Shown here piece by piece: positions 1 to 11,400 of a stretch of 64,000 nucleotides of DNA. Source of the stretch: Dryocosmus kuriphilus. Taxonomy: Eukaryota; Arthropoda; Insecta; Hymenoptera; Cynipidae. The stretch lies in assembly GCA_038277395.1 (NCBI GenBank), contig CM076194.1, forward strand, positions 183,273,227-183,337,226, in the 5' to 3' direction. Below the pieces are notes generated by a model that saw nothing but the letters and a program-made list of their open reading frames with translations, did no database searches and had not been told where the DNA came from. Position numbers and translations under genes: made by a program. How positions within the stretch are numbered: the first letter of the stretch is position 1; the number at the start of each line of letters is the position of its first letter.

Positions 1-838
1 AAGCATCGAAGATCCAGGAAAACGCTATTTCCTCGAATTTGGACGCGTTTTTCTCCATGCAAACTATGATTAATCGAAATTATGGCGACGCATTCGTATT
101 TCTCTGTCAAAATTCTACAAAATCATGTATTCTTTTTATGAAATAAGATATCACAGTACGCAGTTCGATAAGCATCGAAGATCCAGGAAAACTGCTATTT
201 CCTCGAATTTGGACGCGTTTTTCTCCATGCAAACTATGATTAATCGAAATTATGGCGACGCATTCGTATTTCTCTGTCAAAATTCTACAAAATCATGTAT
301 TCTTTTTATGAAATAAGATGATATCCACAGCGCAGTTCGATAAGCATCGAAGATCCAGGAAAACGCTATTTCCTCGAATTTGGACGCGTTTTTCTCCATG
401 CAAACTATGATTAATCGAAATTATGGCGACGCATTCGTATTTCTCTGTCAAAATTCTACAAAATCATGTATTCTTTTTATGAAATAATGATATCCACAGT
501 AGCAGTTCGATAAGCATCGAAGATCCAGGAAAACTGCTATTTCCTCGAATTTGGACGCGTTTTTCTCCATGCAAACTATGATTAATCGAAATTATGGCGA
601 CGCATTCGTATTTCTCTGTCAAAATTCTACAAAATCATGTATTCTTTTTATGAAATAAGATGATATCCACAGTACGCAGTTCGATAAGCATCGAAGATCC
701 AGGAAAACTGCTATTTCCTCGAATTTGGACGCGTTTTTCTCCATGCAAACTATGATTAATCGAAATTATGGCGACGCATTCGTATTTCTCTGTCAAAATT
801 CTACAAAATCATGTATTCTTTTTATGAAATAAGATGAT
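1..838 (+). repeat. 174-bp satellite array, clean block 1
   Basis: This block holds about five head-to-tail monomers, and the window opens inside one, so the array continues to the left. Anchor words recur in fixed order: TTCGATAAGCATCGAAG, GATCCAGGAAAAC, CCTCGAATTTGGACGCG, CTCCATGCAAACTATG, GGCGACGCATTCG and TTTTTATGAAATAAG. Differences between copies are almost all one- to four-base indels around the start of the monomer (the GATGATATCCACAGTACGCAG stretch) and at the AAAACTGCT/AAAACGCT site. The 63-codon open frame at 125-316 is just the satellite read across a hinge deletion. It has no ribosome-independent evidence of coding and stops once per monomer. Confidence 0.97.
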
Positions 839-1545
839 ATCCATAGGCACGCATTCGTATCTTGCAAATTCAAAAATCATGTATTTTTTTGAAATAGATA
901 TCCATGCATTGATAGATCGAAATCAGGAACGCATTCCTAATTTGGATTTCTCCAAAACTATGATTAATGAAATTATGGCACGCTTCGATTTTCTGCAATT
1001 CAAAGATCAGATTCTTTTATGAAATAAGACTTTTCCGCAATTTGATTAATCGAAATCAGGAAATCTATTCCTCGAATATCTCGTATTTCTCTGTAAACTT
1101 TTAAAATAATGTATGCGTACGCATTCGATTGTCAAATCCAGATCATGCTTTTCATCGAATAAGAAGTTTTCCCGAATTGATAAGATCGAAATCCAGGAAA
1201 CATTTCTATTTCTGAATTCGCATTTTTCTATCATTCTATGAAATAGAATTATGCGACGCATTCGATATCGTCAAGTTCAGAAAACTGTATTTCCTAGAAA
1301 TAATTTTCTCCATAACGATTTATCGAAATATGGATCAATCGATTTCCTGCGAATTCTACAATTTTTCTTTTAAAAATAATGATATCCGACAGATGTATTC
1401 TCAAGAATTCAAAAATCATTTCCTGAATTTGACGCATTTCTCCATCAGCGTTATCAAATATGCAGAATTATTCTATGTCACATTTGAAATCTTTTCTTTC
1501 TATGAAATAGTATTATCAAATACGAGATGATTACCTCAAAGTAAA
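839..1545 (+). repeat. degenerate satellite, scrambled zone 1
   Basis: Satellite words (AACTATGATTAAT, CTATGAAATA, CGACGCATTCG) are still present, but they are spaced irregularly and separated by bases that do not fit the monomer. Deletions predominate and monomer boundaries cannot be drawn. The clean array resumes near 1,546 in the middle of a monomer, at CGTATTTCCTCG. Open frames at 834-1022, 1046-1261 and 1330-1530 have no recognisable domain and are rejected as genes. This may be true diverged satellite or unpolished sequence. Confidence 0.8.
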
Positions 1546-4500
1546 AACGTATTTCCTCGAATTTGGACGCGTTTTTCTCCATGCAAACTATGATTAATCG
1601 AAATTATGGCGACGCATTCGTATTTCTCTGTCAAAATTCTACAAAATCATGTATCTTTTTATGAAATAAGAGATATCACAGCGCAGTTCGATAAGCATCG
1701 AAGATCCAGGAAAAGCTATTTCCTCGAATTTGGACGCGTTTTTCTCCATGCAAACTATGATTAATCGAAATTATGGCGACGCTTCGTATTTCTCTGTCAA
1801 ATTCTACAAAATCATGTATCTTTTATGAAATAAGATATTCAACAGTTCGATAAGCATCGAAGATCCAGGAAAACGCTATTTCCTCGAATTTGGACGCGTT
1901 TTTCTCCATGCAAACTATGATTAATCGAAATTATGCGACGCATTCGTATTTCTCTGTCAAAATTCTACAAAATCATGTATTCTTTTTATGAAATAAGATA
2001 TATCACAGTAGCAGTTCGATAAGATCGCATCGATAAGCAGGACAAAACTGCTTTTCCTCAATTTGGACGCGTTTTTCTCCATAAACTATGTTATCGAAAT
2101 TATCGACGTTCTTTTGTAAAATTCTACAAAATCATGTATTCTTTTTATGAAATAAGATATATACAGCAGTTCGATAACATCGAAGATCCAGGAAAACTGC
2201 TATTTCCTCGAATTTGGGCTTTTTCTCCATGCAAACTATGATTAATCAAATTATGGCGCGATTCGTATTTCTCTGTCAAAATTCTACAAAATCATGTATT
2301 CTTTTTATGAAATAAGATGATATCCACAGTACGCAGTTCGATAAGCATCGAAGACCAGGAAAAACTGCTATTTCCTCGAATTTGGACGCGTTTTTCTCCA
2401 TGCAAACTATGATTAATCGAAATTATGGCGACGCATTCGTATTTCTCTGTCAAAATCTAAAAATCATTATTTTTTTGAAATAAGATGATTCCACAGTACG
2501 CAGTTCGATAAGCATCGAAGATCCAGGAAAACGCTATTTCCTCGAATTTGGACGCGTTTTTCTCCATGCAAACTATGATTAATCGAAATTATGGCGACGC
2601 ATTCGTATTTCTTGTCAAAATTCTACAAAATCATGTATTCTTTTTATGAAATAAGATGATATCCACAGTACAGTTCGAAAGCATCGAAGATCCAGGAAAA
2701 CGCTTTTCCTCGAATTTGGACGCGTTTTTCTCCATGCAAACTATATTAATCGAAATTATGGCGACGCATTCGTATTTCTCTGTCAAAATTCTACAAAATC
2801 ATGTATTTTTTATGAAATAAGATTATCCACAGACATTCGAAATGCATCGAAGATCCAGGAAAATGCATTTCCTCGAATTTGGACGCGTTTTTCTCCATGC
2901 AAAATGATTAATCAATTATGGCGACGCTTCGTATTTCTCTAAAATTCTACAAAATTGTATTCTTTTTATAAATAAGATGATCATAAGCATGATCGATCGA
3001 AAATCATTTCCTCGAATTTGGACGCGTTTTTTCCATGCAAACTATGATTAATCGAAATTATGGCGACGCATTCGTATTTTCTGTCAAAATTCTACAAAAT
3101 TGTATTCTTTTTATGAAATAAGATGATATCCACAGAGCAGTTCGATAAGCATCGAAAAATGCATTTCCTCGAATTTGGACCGTTTTTCTCCATGCAAACT
3201 ATGATTAATCGAAATTATGGCGACCTTCGATTTCTCTGTCAAAATTTCTCATCTATTTTTTTATGAAATAAGATGATATCCATACTCAGTTCGATAAGCA
3301 TCGAAGATCCAGGAAAATTTGAATTCGAATTGCGCTTTTTTCCATGCAAACTTGATTAATCGAAATTATGGCGACTTCGTATTTCTCTGTAAAATTCTAC
3401 AAAATCATGTATTCTTTTTATGAAATAAGATTTCACAACGCAGTTCGATAAGCATCGAAGATCCAGGAAAAGATTTCCTCGAATTTGGACGCGTTTTTCT
3501 CCATGAAACTATGATTAATCAATTATGGCGACGCATTATTTCTCATCAAAATTCTTTAAAATATTTTTTTAATAATGATCAATACAGTTCGATAAGATCG
3601 AAGATCCGGAAAAACTGCTATTTCCTCGAATTTGGACGCGTTTTTTCCATGCAAACTATGATTAATCAATTATGGCGACGCATTCGTATTTCTCTGTCAA
3701 AATTCTACAAAATCATGTATTCTTTTTATGAAATAAGATGATATCCACAGTACGTTCGATAAGCATCGAAGATCCGGAAAACCTATTTCCTCGAATTTGG
3801 ACGCGTTTTTCCCATGCAAACTATGATTATCGAAATTATGGCGACGCATTCGTATTTCTCTGTCAAAATTCTAAAAATCATGTATTCTTTTTATGAAATA
3901 AGATATTATCAGTTCATAAGCATCAAGATCCGGAAAACGCTATTTCCTCGAATTTGGACGCGTTTTTCTCCATGCAAACTATGATTAATCGAAATTATGG
4001 CGACGCATTCGTATTTCTCTGTCAAAATTCTACAAAATCATGTATTCTTTTTATGAAATAAGATATATCCACAGTACGCAGTTCGATAAGCATCGAAGAT
4101 CCAGGAAAACTGCTATTTCCTCGAATTTGGACGCGTTTTTCTCCATGCAAACTATGATTAATCGAAATTATGGCGACGCATTCGTATTTCTCTGTCAAAA
4201 TTCTACAAAATCATGTATTCTTTTTATGAAATAAGATGATATCAGTACGCAGTTCGATAAGCATCGAAGATCCGGAAAACGCTATTTCCTCGAATTTGGA
4301 CGCGTTTTTTCCATGCAAACTATGATTAATCGAAATTATGGCGACGCATTCGTATTTCTCTGTCAAAATTCTACAAAATCATGTATTCTTTTTATGAAAT
4401 AAGATGATATCCACAGCGCAGTTCGATAAGCATCGAAGATCCAGGAAAACTCTATTTCCTCGAATTTGGACGCGTTTTTCTCCATGCAAACTATATTAAT

Positions 4501-5785
4501 CGAAATTATGGCGACGCATTCGTATTTCTCTGTCAAAATTCTACAAAATCATGTATTCTTTTTATGAAATAAGATGATATCCACAGTACGCAGTTCGATA
4601 AGCATCGAAGATCCAGGAAAACGCTATTTCCTCGAATTTGGACGCGTTTTTCTCCATGCAAACTATGATTAATCGAAATTATGGCGACGCATTCGTATTT
4701 CTCTGTCAAAATTCTACAAAATCATGTATTCTTTTTATGAAATAAGATGATATCACAGACGCAGTTCGATAAGCATCGAAGATCCAGGAAAACTGCTATT
4801 TCCTCGAATTTGGACGCGTTTTTCTCCATGCAAACTATGATTAATCGAAATTATGGCGACGCATTCGTATTTCTCTGTCAAAATTCTACAAAATCATGTA
4901 TTCTTTTATGAAATAAGATATCCAGTACGCAGTTCGATAAGCATCGAAGACCAGGAAAACTGCTATTTCCTCGAATTTGGACGCGTTTTTCTCCATGCAA
5001 ACTATGTTAATCGAAATTATGGCGACGCATTCGTATTTCTCTGTCAAAATTCTACAAAATCATGTATTCTTTTATGAAATAAGATGATATCCACAGTACG
5101 CAGTTCGATAAGCATCGAAGATCCAGGAAAACTCTATTTCCTCGAATTTACGCGTTTTTCTCCATGCAAACTATGATTAATCGAAATTATGGCGACGCAT
5201 TCGTATTTCTCTGTAAAATTTACAAAATCATGTATTCTTTTTATGAAATAAGAGATATCCACAGTACGCAGTTCGATAAGCATCGAAGATCCAGGAAAAC
5301 CTATTTCCTCGAATTTGGACGCGTTTTTCTCCATGCAAACTATGATTAATCGAAATTATGGCGACGATTCGTATTTCTCTGTCAAAATTCTACAAAATCA
5401 TGTATTCTTTTATGAAATAAGATATCCACAGTACGCAGTTCGATAAGCATCGAAGATCCAGGAAAACTGCTATTTCCTCGAATTTGGACGCGTTTTTCTC
5501 CATGCAAACTATGATTAATCGAAATTATGGCGACGCATTCGTATTTCTCTGTCAAAATTCTACAAAATCATGTATTCTTTTTATGAAATAAGATGATATC
5601 CACAGTACCAGTTCGATAAGCATCGAAGATCCAGGAAAACTGCTATTTCCTCGAATTTGGACGCGTTTTTCTCCATGCAAACTATGATTAATCGAAATTA
5701 TGGCGACGCATTCGTATTTCTCTGTCAAAATTCTACAAAATCATGTATTCTTTTTATGAAATAAGATGATATCCACAGTACGCAG

Positions 5786-5801
5786 TTCGATAAGCATCGA
5801 A
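5786..5801. other. 6-bp dyad (inverted repeat) in the monomer
   Basis: TTCGAT and ATCGAA are perfect inverted repeats separated by AAGC. The element recurs in nearly every clean monomer and is among its best conserved parts, although it sits directly next to the most variable stretch. Such a symmetric site could bind a dimeric protein or form a short hairpin in single strands. It does not match the mammalian CENP-B box spacing. The dyad itself is seen in the sequence; the binding role is inference. Confidence 0.75.
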
Positions 5802-5834
5802 GATCCAGGAAAACTGCTATTTCCTCGAATTTGG

Positions 5835-5840
5835 ACGCGT
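5835..5840. other. ACGCGT site, once per monomer
   Basis: ACGCGT lies at monomer position 71 and is intact in most clean copies. It is lost where GACGCGTTTT has decayed to GACGCTTTT or GACGGTTTT. It supplies two of the ten CpGs in the monomer and gives a once-per-repeat MluI landmark for the array. Confidence 0.85.
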
Positions 5841-5859
5841 TTTTCTCCATGCAAACTAT

Positions 5860-5867
5860 GATTAATC
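5860..5867. other. GATTAATC palindrome in the monomer
   Basis: This is a perfect 8-bp palindrome containing two overlapping TAATC/GATTA words, the type of core recognised by bicoid-class homeodomains. It is present in most clean monomers. It becomes GATTGATC in three consecutive copies near 23.2-23.6 kb and in several copies near 54.3-55.4 kb. A protein-binding role is speculative. Confidence 0.55.
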
Positions 5868-6745
5868 GAAATTATGGCGACGCATTCGTATTTCTCTGTC
5901 AAAATTCTACAAAATCATGTATTCTTTTTATGAAATAAGAGATATCCACAGTAGCAGTTCGATAAGCATCGAAGATCCAGGAAAACGCTATTTCCTCGAA
6001 TTTGGACGCGTTTTTCTCCATGCAAACTATGATTAATCGAAATTATGGCGACGCATTCGTATTTCTCTGTCAAAATTCTACAAAATCATGTATCTTTTTA
6101 TGAAATAAGATGATATCCACAGTACGCAGTTCGATAAGCATCGAAGATCCAGGAAAACGCTATTTCCTCGAATTTGGACGCGTTTTTCTCCATGCAAACT
6201 ATGATTAATCGAAATTATGGCGACGCATTCGTATTTCTCTGTCAAAATTCTACAAAATCATGTATTTTTTATGAAATAAGATATCCACAGTACGCAGTTC
6301 GATAAGCATCGAAGATCCAGGAAAACTGCTATTTCCTCGAATTTGGACGCGTTTTTCTCCATGCAAACTATGATTAATCGAAATTATGGCGACGCATTCG
6401 TATTTCTCTGTCAAAATTCTACAAAATCATGTATTCTTTTTATGAAATAAGATGATATCCACAGTACGCAGTTCGATAAGCATCGAAGATCCAGGAAAAA
6501 CTGCTATTTCCTCGAATTTGGACGCGTTTTTCTCCATGCAAACTATGATTAATCGAAATTATGGCGACGCATTCGTATTTCTCTGTCAAAATTCTACAAA
6601 ATCATGTATTCTTTTTATGAAATAAGATGATATCCACAGTACGCAGTTCGATAAGCATCGAAGATCCAGGAAAACTGCTATTTCCTCGAATTTGGACGCG
6701 TTTTTCTCCATGCAAACTATGATTAATCGAAATTATGGCGACGCT

Positions 6746-7300
6746 TCGTATTTACTCTGAAATTCACAAACATGTATTCTTTTTGGAAAATTTCATCAAT
6801 AGATTATAAGCATCGAAATCCAGAAATCTATTCCTCGAATTTGGACGTTTTTCTCCATGCAAACATGATTATCGAAATTATGGCGATTGTATTTCTCGAA
6901 ATTCTCAATTCATATTTGACAATGTTATCCATAAATTGATTAAGCAAATAAGATGAATTTGCATTCCTCAAATGATCTTTTTCCCATGAAATATATTATC
7001 GAAATATTGACGATAGATTATCCAGAATATACTAAAATCCAGAATTTGTACGAGTATCTCATCAAAGTAGTTTTCGAAATATGGATCATGAATTTGCTTT
7101 TCTCAATTCACCGTTATTCTTATGAAATAGATTATCAAAATGCAGTCATAGATTATTCCGAAAACTCAAATTCCTGAATTTGATTTTCGATGAAACTTTA
7201 TGAAATGCGAAGATCAATTCCTTCATTCTCAAATTGTCGTTTTTCATGCAAAATGATTATCGAAATAGGTTCGTATTCGTCAAAATCTAAAATCATTCAT
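6746..7300 (+). repeat. degenerate satellite, scrambled zone 2
   Basis: The register is lost within one monomer after 6,745. Isolated matches (CTCCATGCAAAC, ATTCCTCGAATTTGGACG, TATCGAAATTATGGCGA) persist to about 6,900. From 6,900 to 7,200 only very short satellite words remain. The 74-codon frame at 6953-7177 lies in this zone, is A/T-driven and resembles nothing I know. Recognisable monomers return at 7,300. Confidence 0.75.
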
Positions 7301-8440
7301 TTGGACGCGTATTTTCCATGCAAACTATGATTAATCGAAATTATGCGACGCATTCGTATTTCTCTTCAAATTCTACAAAATCATGTTTTTTTTATGAAAT
7401 AAGATTATCAAAGTATGCAGTCGATAAGCATCGAAGATCCAGAAAACCTATTTCTCGAATTTGGACGCGTTTTTCCATGCAAAGATTAATCGAAATTATG
7501 GGACGCATTCGTATTTCGCAAATCTACAAAATCATGTATTCTTTTGAAATAGATGATATCACGTAGAGTTCGATAGCGAGATCCAGGAAAACTGCTATTT
7601 CCTCGAATTTGGACGCGTTTTTCTCATGCAAATATGATTAATCGAAATTATGGCGACGCATCGTATTTCTCTGTAAAATTCTACAAAATCATTATCTTTT
7701 TTCAATAAATGATATCAAATACGCATTCGAAGCTTAATCCAGGAAACTGTATTTCCTCGAAATTGGACGCTTTTTCTCCATGCAAATAGATTAATCGAAA
7801 TAGGCGACATTCGTATTTCTCGAAATTCTAAATCATGATTCTTTTTATGAAATAAGATATCACAGTAGCAGTTCGTAATCAATCAAAAATGTATTTCTCA
7901 ATTTGGACGCTTTTTTCCATGCAAACTATGATAATCGAAATATGGCGACGCATTCGTATTTCTCTGTCAAAATTCTCAAATATGATTTTTTATGAAATAA
8001 GATATGCAAGCGCTTCGATAACATCAAATCGAAAAACTGTATTTTCTCGAATTTGAGTTTTCCACATGCAAATATGATTAATCGAAATTATGCGACGCAT
8101 TCGTTTTCTTCAAATTCAAAAATATGTATTCTTTATGAAATATGATATTCCAACGAGTTCGATAATCAAGATCCTTAAAATATGTATTTCCTCGAATTTG
8201 GACGTTTTTTCCATGCAAACTATGATTAATCGAATTGGACGCACGTATTTCTCTGCAAAATTCTACGAAATTATTCTTTTATGAAATAAGATATCAAATC
8301 GCAGTTCGTACTTCAAATCCAGGAAAACTGCTATTTCCCGAATTTGGACGTTTTTCCCAGCAAACCTATGATTAATCGAAATTATGGCGACCATTCGTAT
8401 TTCTCTGCAAATTCTACAAAATCATTATTCTTTTTATGAA
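7301..8440 (+). repeat. satellite array, deletion-rich
   Basis: Monomers are recognisable in order but carry many one- to three-base deletions, for example GACGTTTTTCC for GACGCGTTTTTCTCC. Spacing is therefore reduced to roughly 150-170 bp. The hinge is especially eroded. This is a graded transition from scrambled zone 2 to the clean array at 8.44 kb. Confidence 0.9.
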
Positions 8441-11400
8441 ATAAGATTATCCACAGTACAGTTCGATAAGCATCGAAGATCCAGGAAAACGCTATTTCCT
8501 CGAATTTGGACGCGTTTTTCTCCATGCAAACTATGATTAATCGAAATTATGGCGACGCATTCGTATTTCTCTGTCAAAATTCTACAAAATCATGTATTCT
8601 TTTTATGAAATAAGATATTCCACATGCAGTTCGATAAGCATCGAAGATCCAGGAAAAACGCTATTTCCTCGAATTTGGACGCGTTTTTCTCCATGCAAAC
8701 TATGATTAATCGAAATTATGGCGACGCATTCGTATTTCTCTGTCAAAATTCTACAAAATCATGTATTCTTTTTATGAAATAAGATATCCACAGTATGCAG
8801 TTCGATAAGCATCGAAGATCCAGGAAAAGCTATTTCCTCGAATTTGGACGCGTTTTTCTCCATGCAAACTATGATTAATCGAAATTATGGCGACGCATTC
8901 GTATTTCTCTGTCAAAATTCTACAAAATCATGTATTCTTTTTATGAAATAAGATGATATCCACAGACGCAGTTCGATAAGCATCGAAGATCCAGGAAAAC
9001 GCTATTTCCTCGAATTTGGACGCGTTTTTCTCCATGCAAACTATGATTAATCGAAATTATGGCGACGCATTCGTATTTCTCTGTCAAAATTCTACAAAAT
9101 CATGTATTTTTTATGAAATAAGATGATATCCACAGTACGCAGTTCGATAAGCATCGAAGATCCAGGAAAACTGCTATTTCCTCGAATTTGGACGCGTTTT
9201 TCTCCATGCAAACTATGATTAATCGAAATTATGGCGACGCATTCGTATTTCTCTGTCAAAATTCTACAAAATCATGTATTCTTTTTATGAAATAAGATGA
9301 TATCCACAGTACGCAGTTCGATAAGCATCGAAGATCCAGGAAAACTGCTATTTCCTCGAATTTGGACGCGTTTTTCTCCATGCAAACTATGATTAATCGA
9401 AATTATGGCGACGCATTCGTATTTCTCTGTCAAAATTCTACAAAATCATGTATTCTTTTTATGAAATAAGATGATCACAGCAGTTCGATAAGCATCGAAG
9501 ATCCAGGAAAAACTGCTATTTCCTCGAATTTGGACGCGTTTTTCTCCATGCAAACTATGATTAATCGAAATTATGGCGACGCATTCGTATTTCTCTGTCA
9601 AAATTCTACAAAATCATGTATTCTTTTTATGAAATAAGATGATATCCAGACGCAGTTCGATAAGCATCGAAGATCCAGGAAAACGATTTCCTCGAATTTG
9701 GACGCGTTTTTCTCCATGCAAACTATGATTAATCGAAATTATGGCGACGCATTCGTTTTCTGTCAAATTCTACAAAATCATGTATTCTTTTATGAAATAA
9801 GATATATCCACAGCCCAGTTCGATAAGCATCGAAGATCCAGAAAAACTGCTATTTCCTCGAATTTGGACGCGTTTTCTCCATGCAAACTATGATTAATCG
9901 AAATTATGGCGACGCATTCGTATTTCTCTGTCAAAATTCTACAAAATCATGTATTCTTTTTATGAAATAAGATGATATCCACAGCGCAGTTCGATAAGCA
10001 TCGAAGATCCAGGAAAACTGCTATTTCCTCGAATTTGGACGCGTTTTTCTCCATGCAAACTATGATTAATCGAAATTATGGGACGCATTCGTATTTCTCT
10101 GTCAAAATTCTACAAAATCATGTATTCTTTTTATGAAATAAGATGATTCCACAGACGCAGTTCGATAAGCATCGAAGCCAGGAAAACCGCTATTTCCTCG
10201 AATTTGGACGCGTTTTTCTCCATGCAAACTATGATTAATCGAAATTATGGCGACGCTCGTATTTCTCTGTCAAAATTCTACAAAATCATGTATTCTTTTA
10301 TGAAATAAGATATTCAAGTACGCAGTTCGATAAGCATCGAAGATCCAGGAAACGCTATTTCCTCGAATTTGACGCGTTTTTCTCCATGCAAACTATGATT
10401 AACGAAATTATGGCGACGCATTCGTATTTCTCTGTCAAAATTCTACAAATCATGTATTCTTTTTATGAAATAAGATGATATCACAGCGCAGTTCGATAAG
10501 CATCGAAGATCCAGGAAAACGCTATTTCCTCGAATTTGGACGCGTTTTTCTCCATGCAAACTATGATTAATCGAAATTATGGCGACGCTTCGTATTTCTC
10601 TGTCAAATTCTAAAAATCATGTATCTTTTTATGAAATAAGATGATATCCACAGAGCAGTTCGTAAGCATCGAAGATCCAGGAAACGCTATTTCCTCGAAT
10701 TTGGACGCGTTTTTCTCCATGCAAACTATGATTAATCGAAATTATGGCGACGTTCGTATTTCTCTGTCAAATTCTACAAAATCATGTATTCTTTTATGAA
10801 ATAAGATGATATCCACAGTAGCAGTTCGATAAGCATCGAAGATCCAGGAAAACGCTATTTCCTCGAATTTGGACGCGTTTTTTCCATGCAAACTATGATT
10901 AATCGAAATTATGGCGACGCATTCGTATTTCTCTGTCAAAATTCTACAAAATCATGTATTCTTTTTATGAAATAAGATGATATCCACACGCAGTTCGATA
11001 AGCATCGAAGATCCAGGAAAACTGCTATTTCCTCGAATTTGGACGCGTTTTTCTCCATGCAAACTATGATTAATCGAAATTATGGCGACGCATTCGTATT
11101 TCTCTGTCAAAATTCTACAAAATCATGTATTTTTTATGAAATAGATATCACAGCGCAGTTCGATAAGCATCAAGATCCAGGAAAACGCTATTCCTCGAAT
11201 TGACGCGTTTTTCTCCATGCAAACGATTAATCGAAATTATGGCGACGCTTCGTATTTCTCTGTCAAAATTCTACAAAATCATGTATTCTTTTATGAAATA
11301 AGAATCCACAGTACAGTTCGATAAGCATCGAAATCCAGGAAAAGCTATTTCCTCGAATTTGGACGCGTTTTTCTCCATGCAAACTATGATTAATCGAAAT

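Larger units (their letters stand above)
5765..5938 (+). repeat. reference full-length 174-bp monomer
   Basis: This copy is a good stand-in for the consensus. It is 174 bp with 62 G+C (about 36%) and 10 CpG. In order it contains GATATC (monomer 4-9), the hinge (10-20), a 6-bp dyad (22-37), CCAGGAAAAC (41-50), ACGCGT (71-76), the palindrome GATTAATC (96-103), GGCGACGC (112-119) and a T-rich end before ATGAAATAA. The tetranucleotide TCGA occurs four times (23, 33, 61 and 102). The length is close to one nucleosome plus linker, as in many centromeric satellites. I do not recognise this monomer as any named family. Confidence 0.93.
1546..6745 (+). repeat. 174-bp satellite array, clean block 2
   Basis: About thirty head-to-tail monomers lie here, all on the same strand. 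Copies from about 4.0 to 6.7 kb are the most uniform. Copies at 1.99-2.25 and 2.82-3.6 kb carry many small deletions. The full-length spacing of 174 bp is seen directly: the word TGCTATTTCC begins at 5641 and again at 5815. The hinge reads mainly CAGTACGCAG. There is no interruption by unrelated sequence. Confidence 0.97.

Noticed and set aside
125..316. Recurrent open frames of 60-106 codons with nearly identical peptides on both strands throughout the array
   Set aside because: They are translations of the satellite. The monomer is 174 bp (58 codons) and stops about once per copy. The plus-strand frame opens only when a hinge indel skips the TGA in AAGATGATATCC. No start context, domain or conservation pattern indicates coding.
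161..838. Higher-order repeat with a fixed multiple of monomers
   Set aside because: Hinge variants do not recur with a constant multi-monomer period that I can follow. Only regional subfamily domains are supported. A computed monomer clustering would be needed to rule it out fully.
5785..5803. Possible CENP-B box at the TTCGATAAGCATCGAA dyad
   Set aside because: The essential TTCG....A..CGGG pattern of the mammalian box is not met on either strand: the A is missing and no CGGG follows at the right distance.
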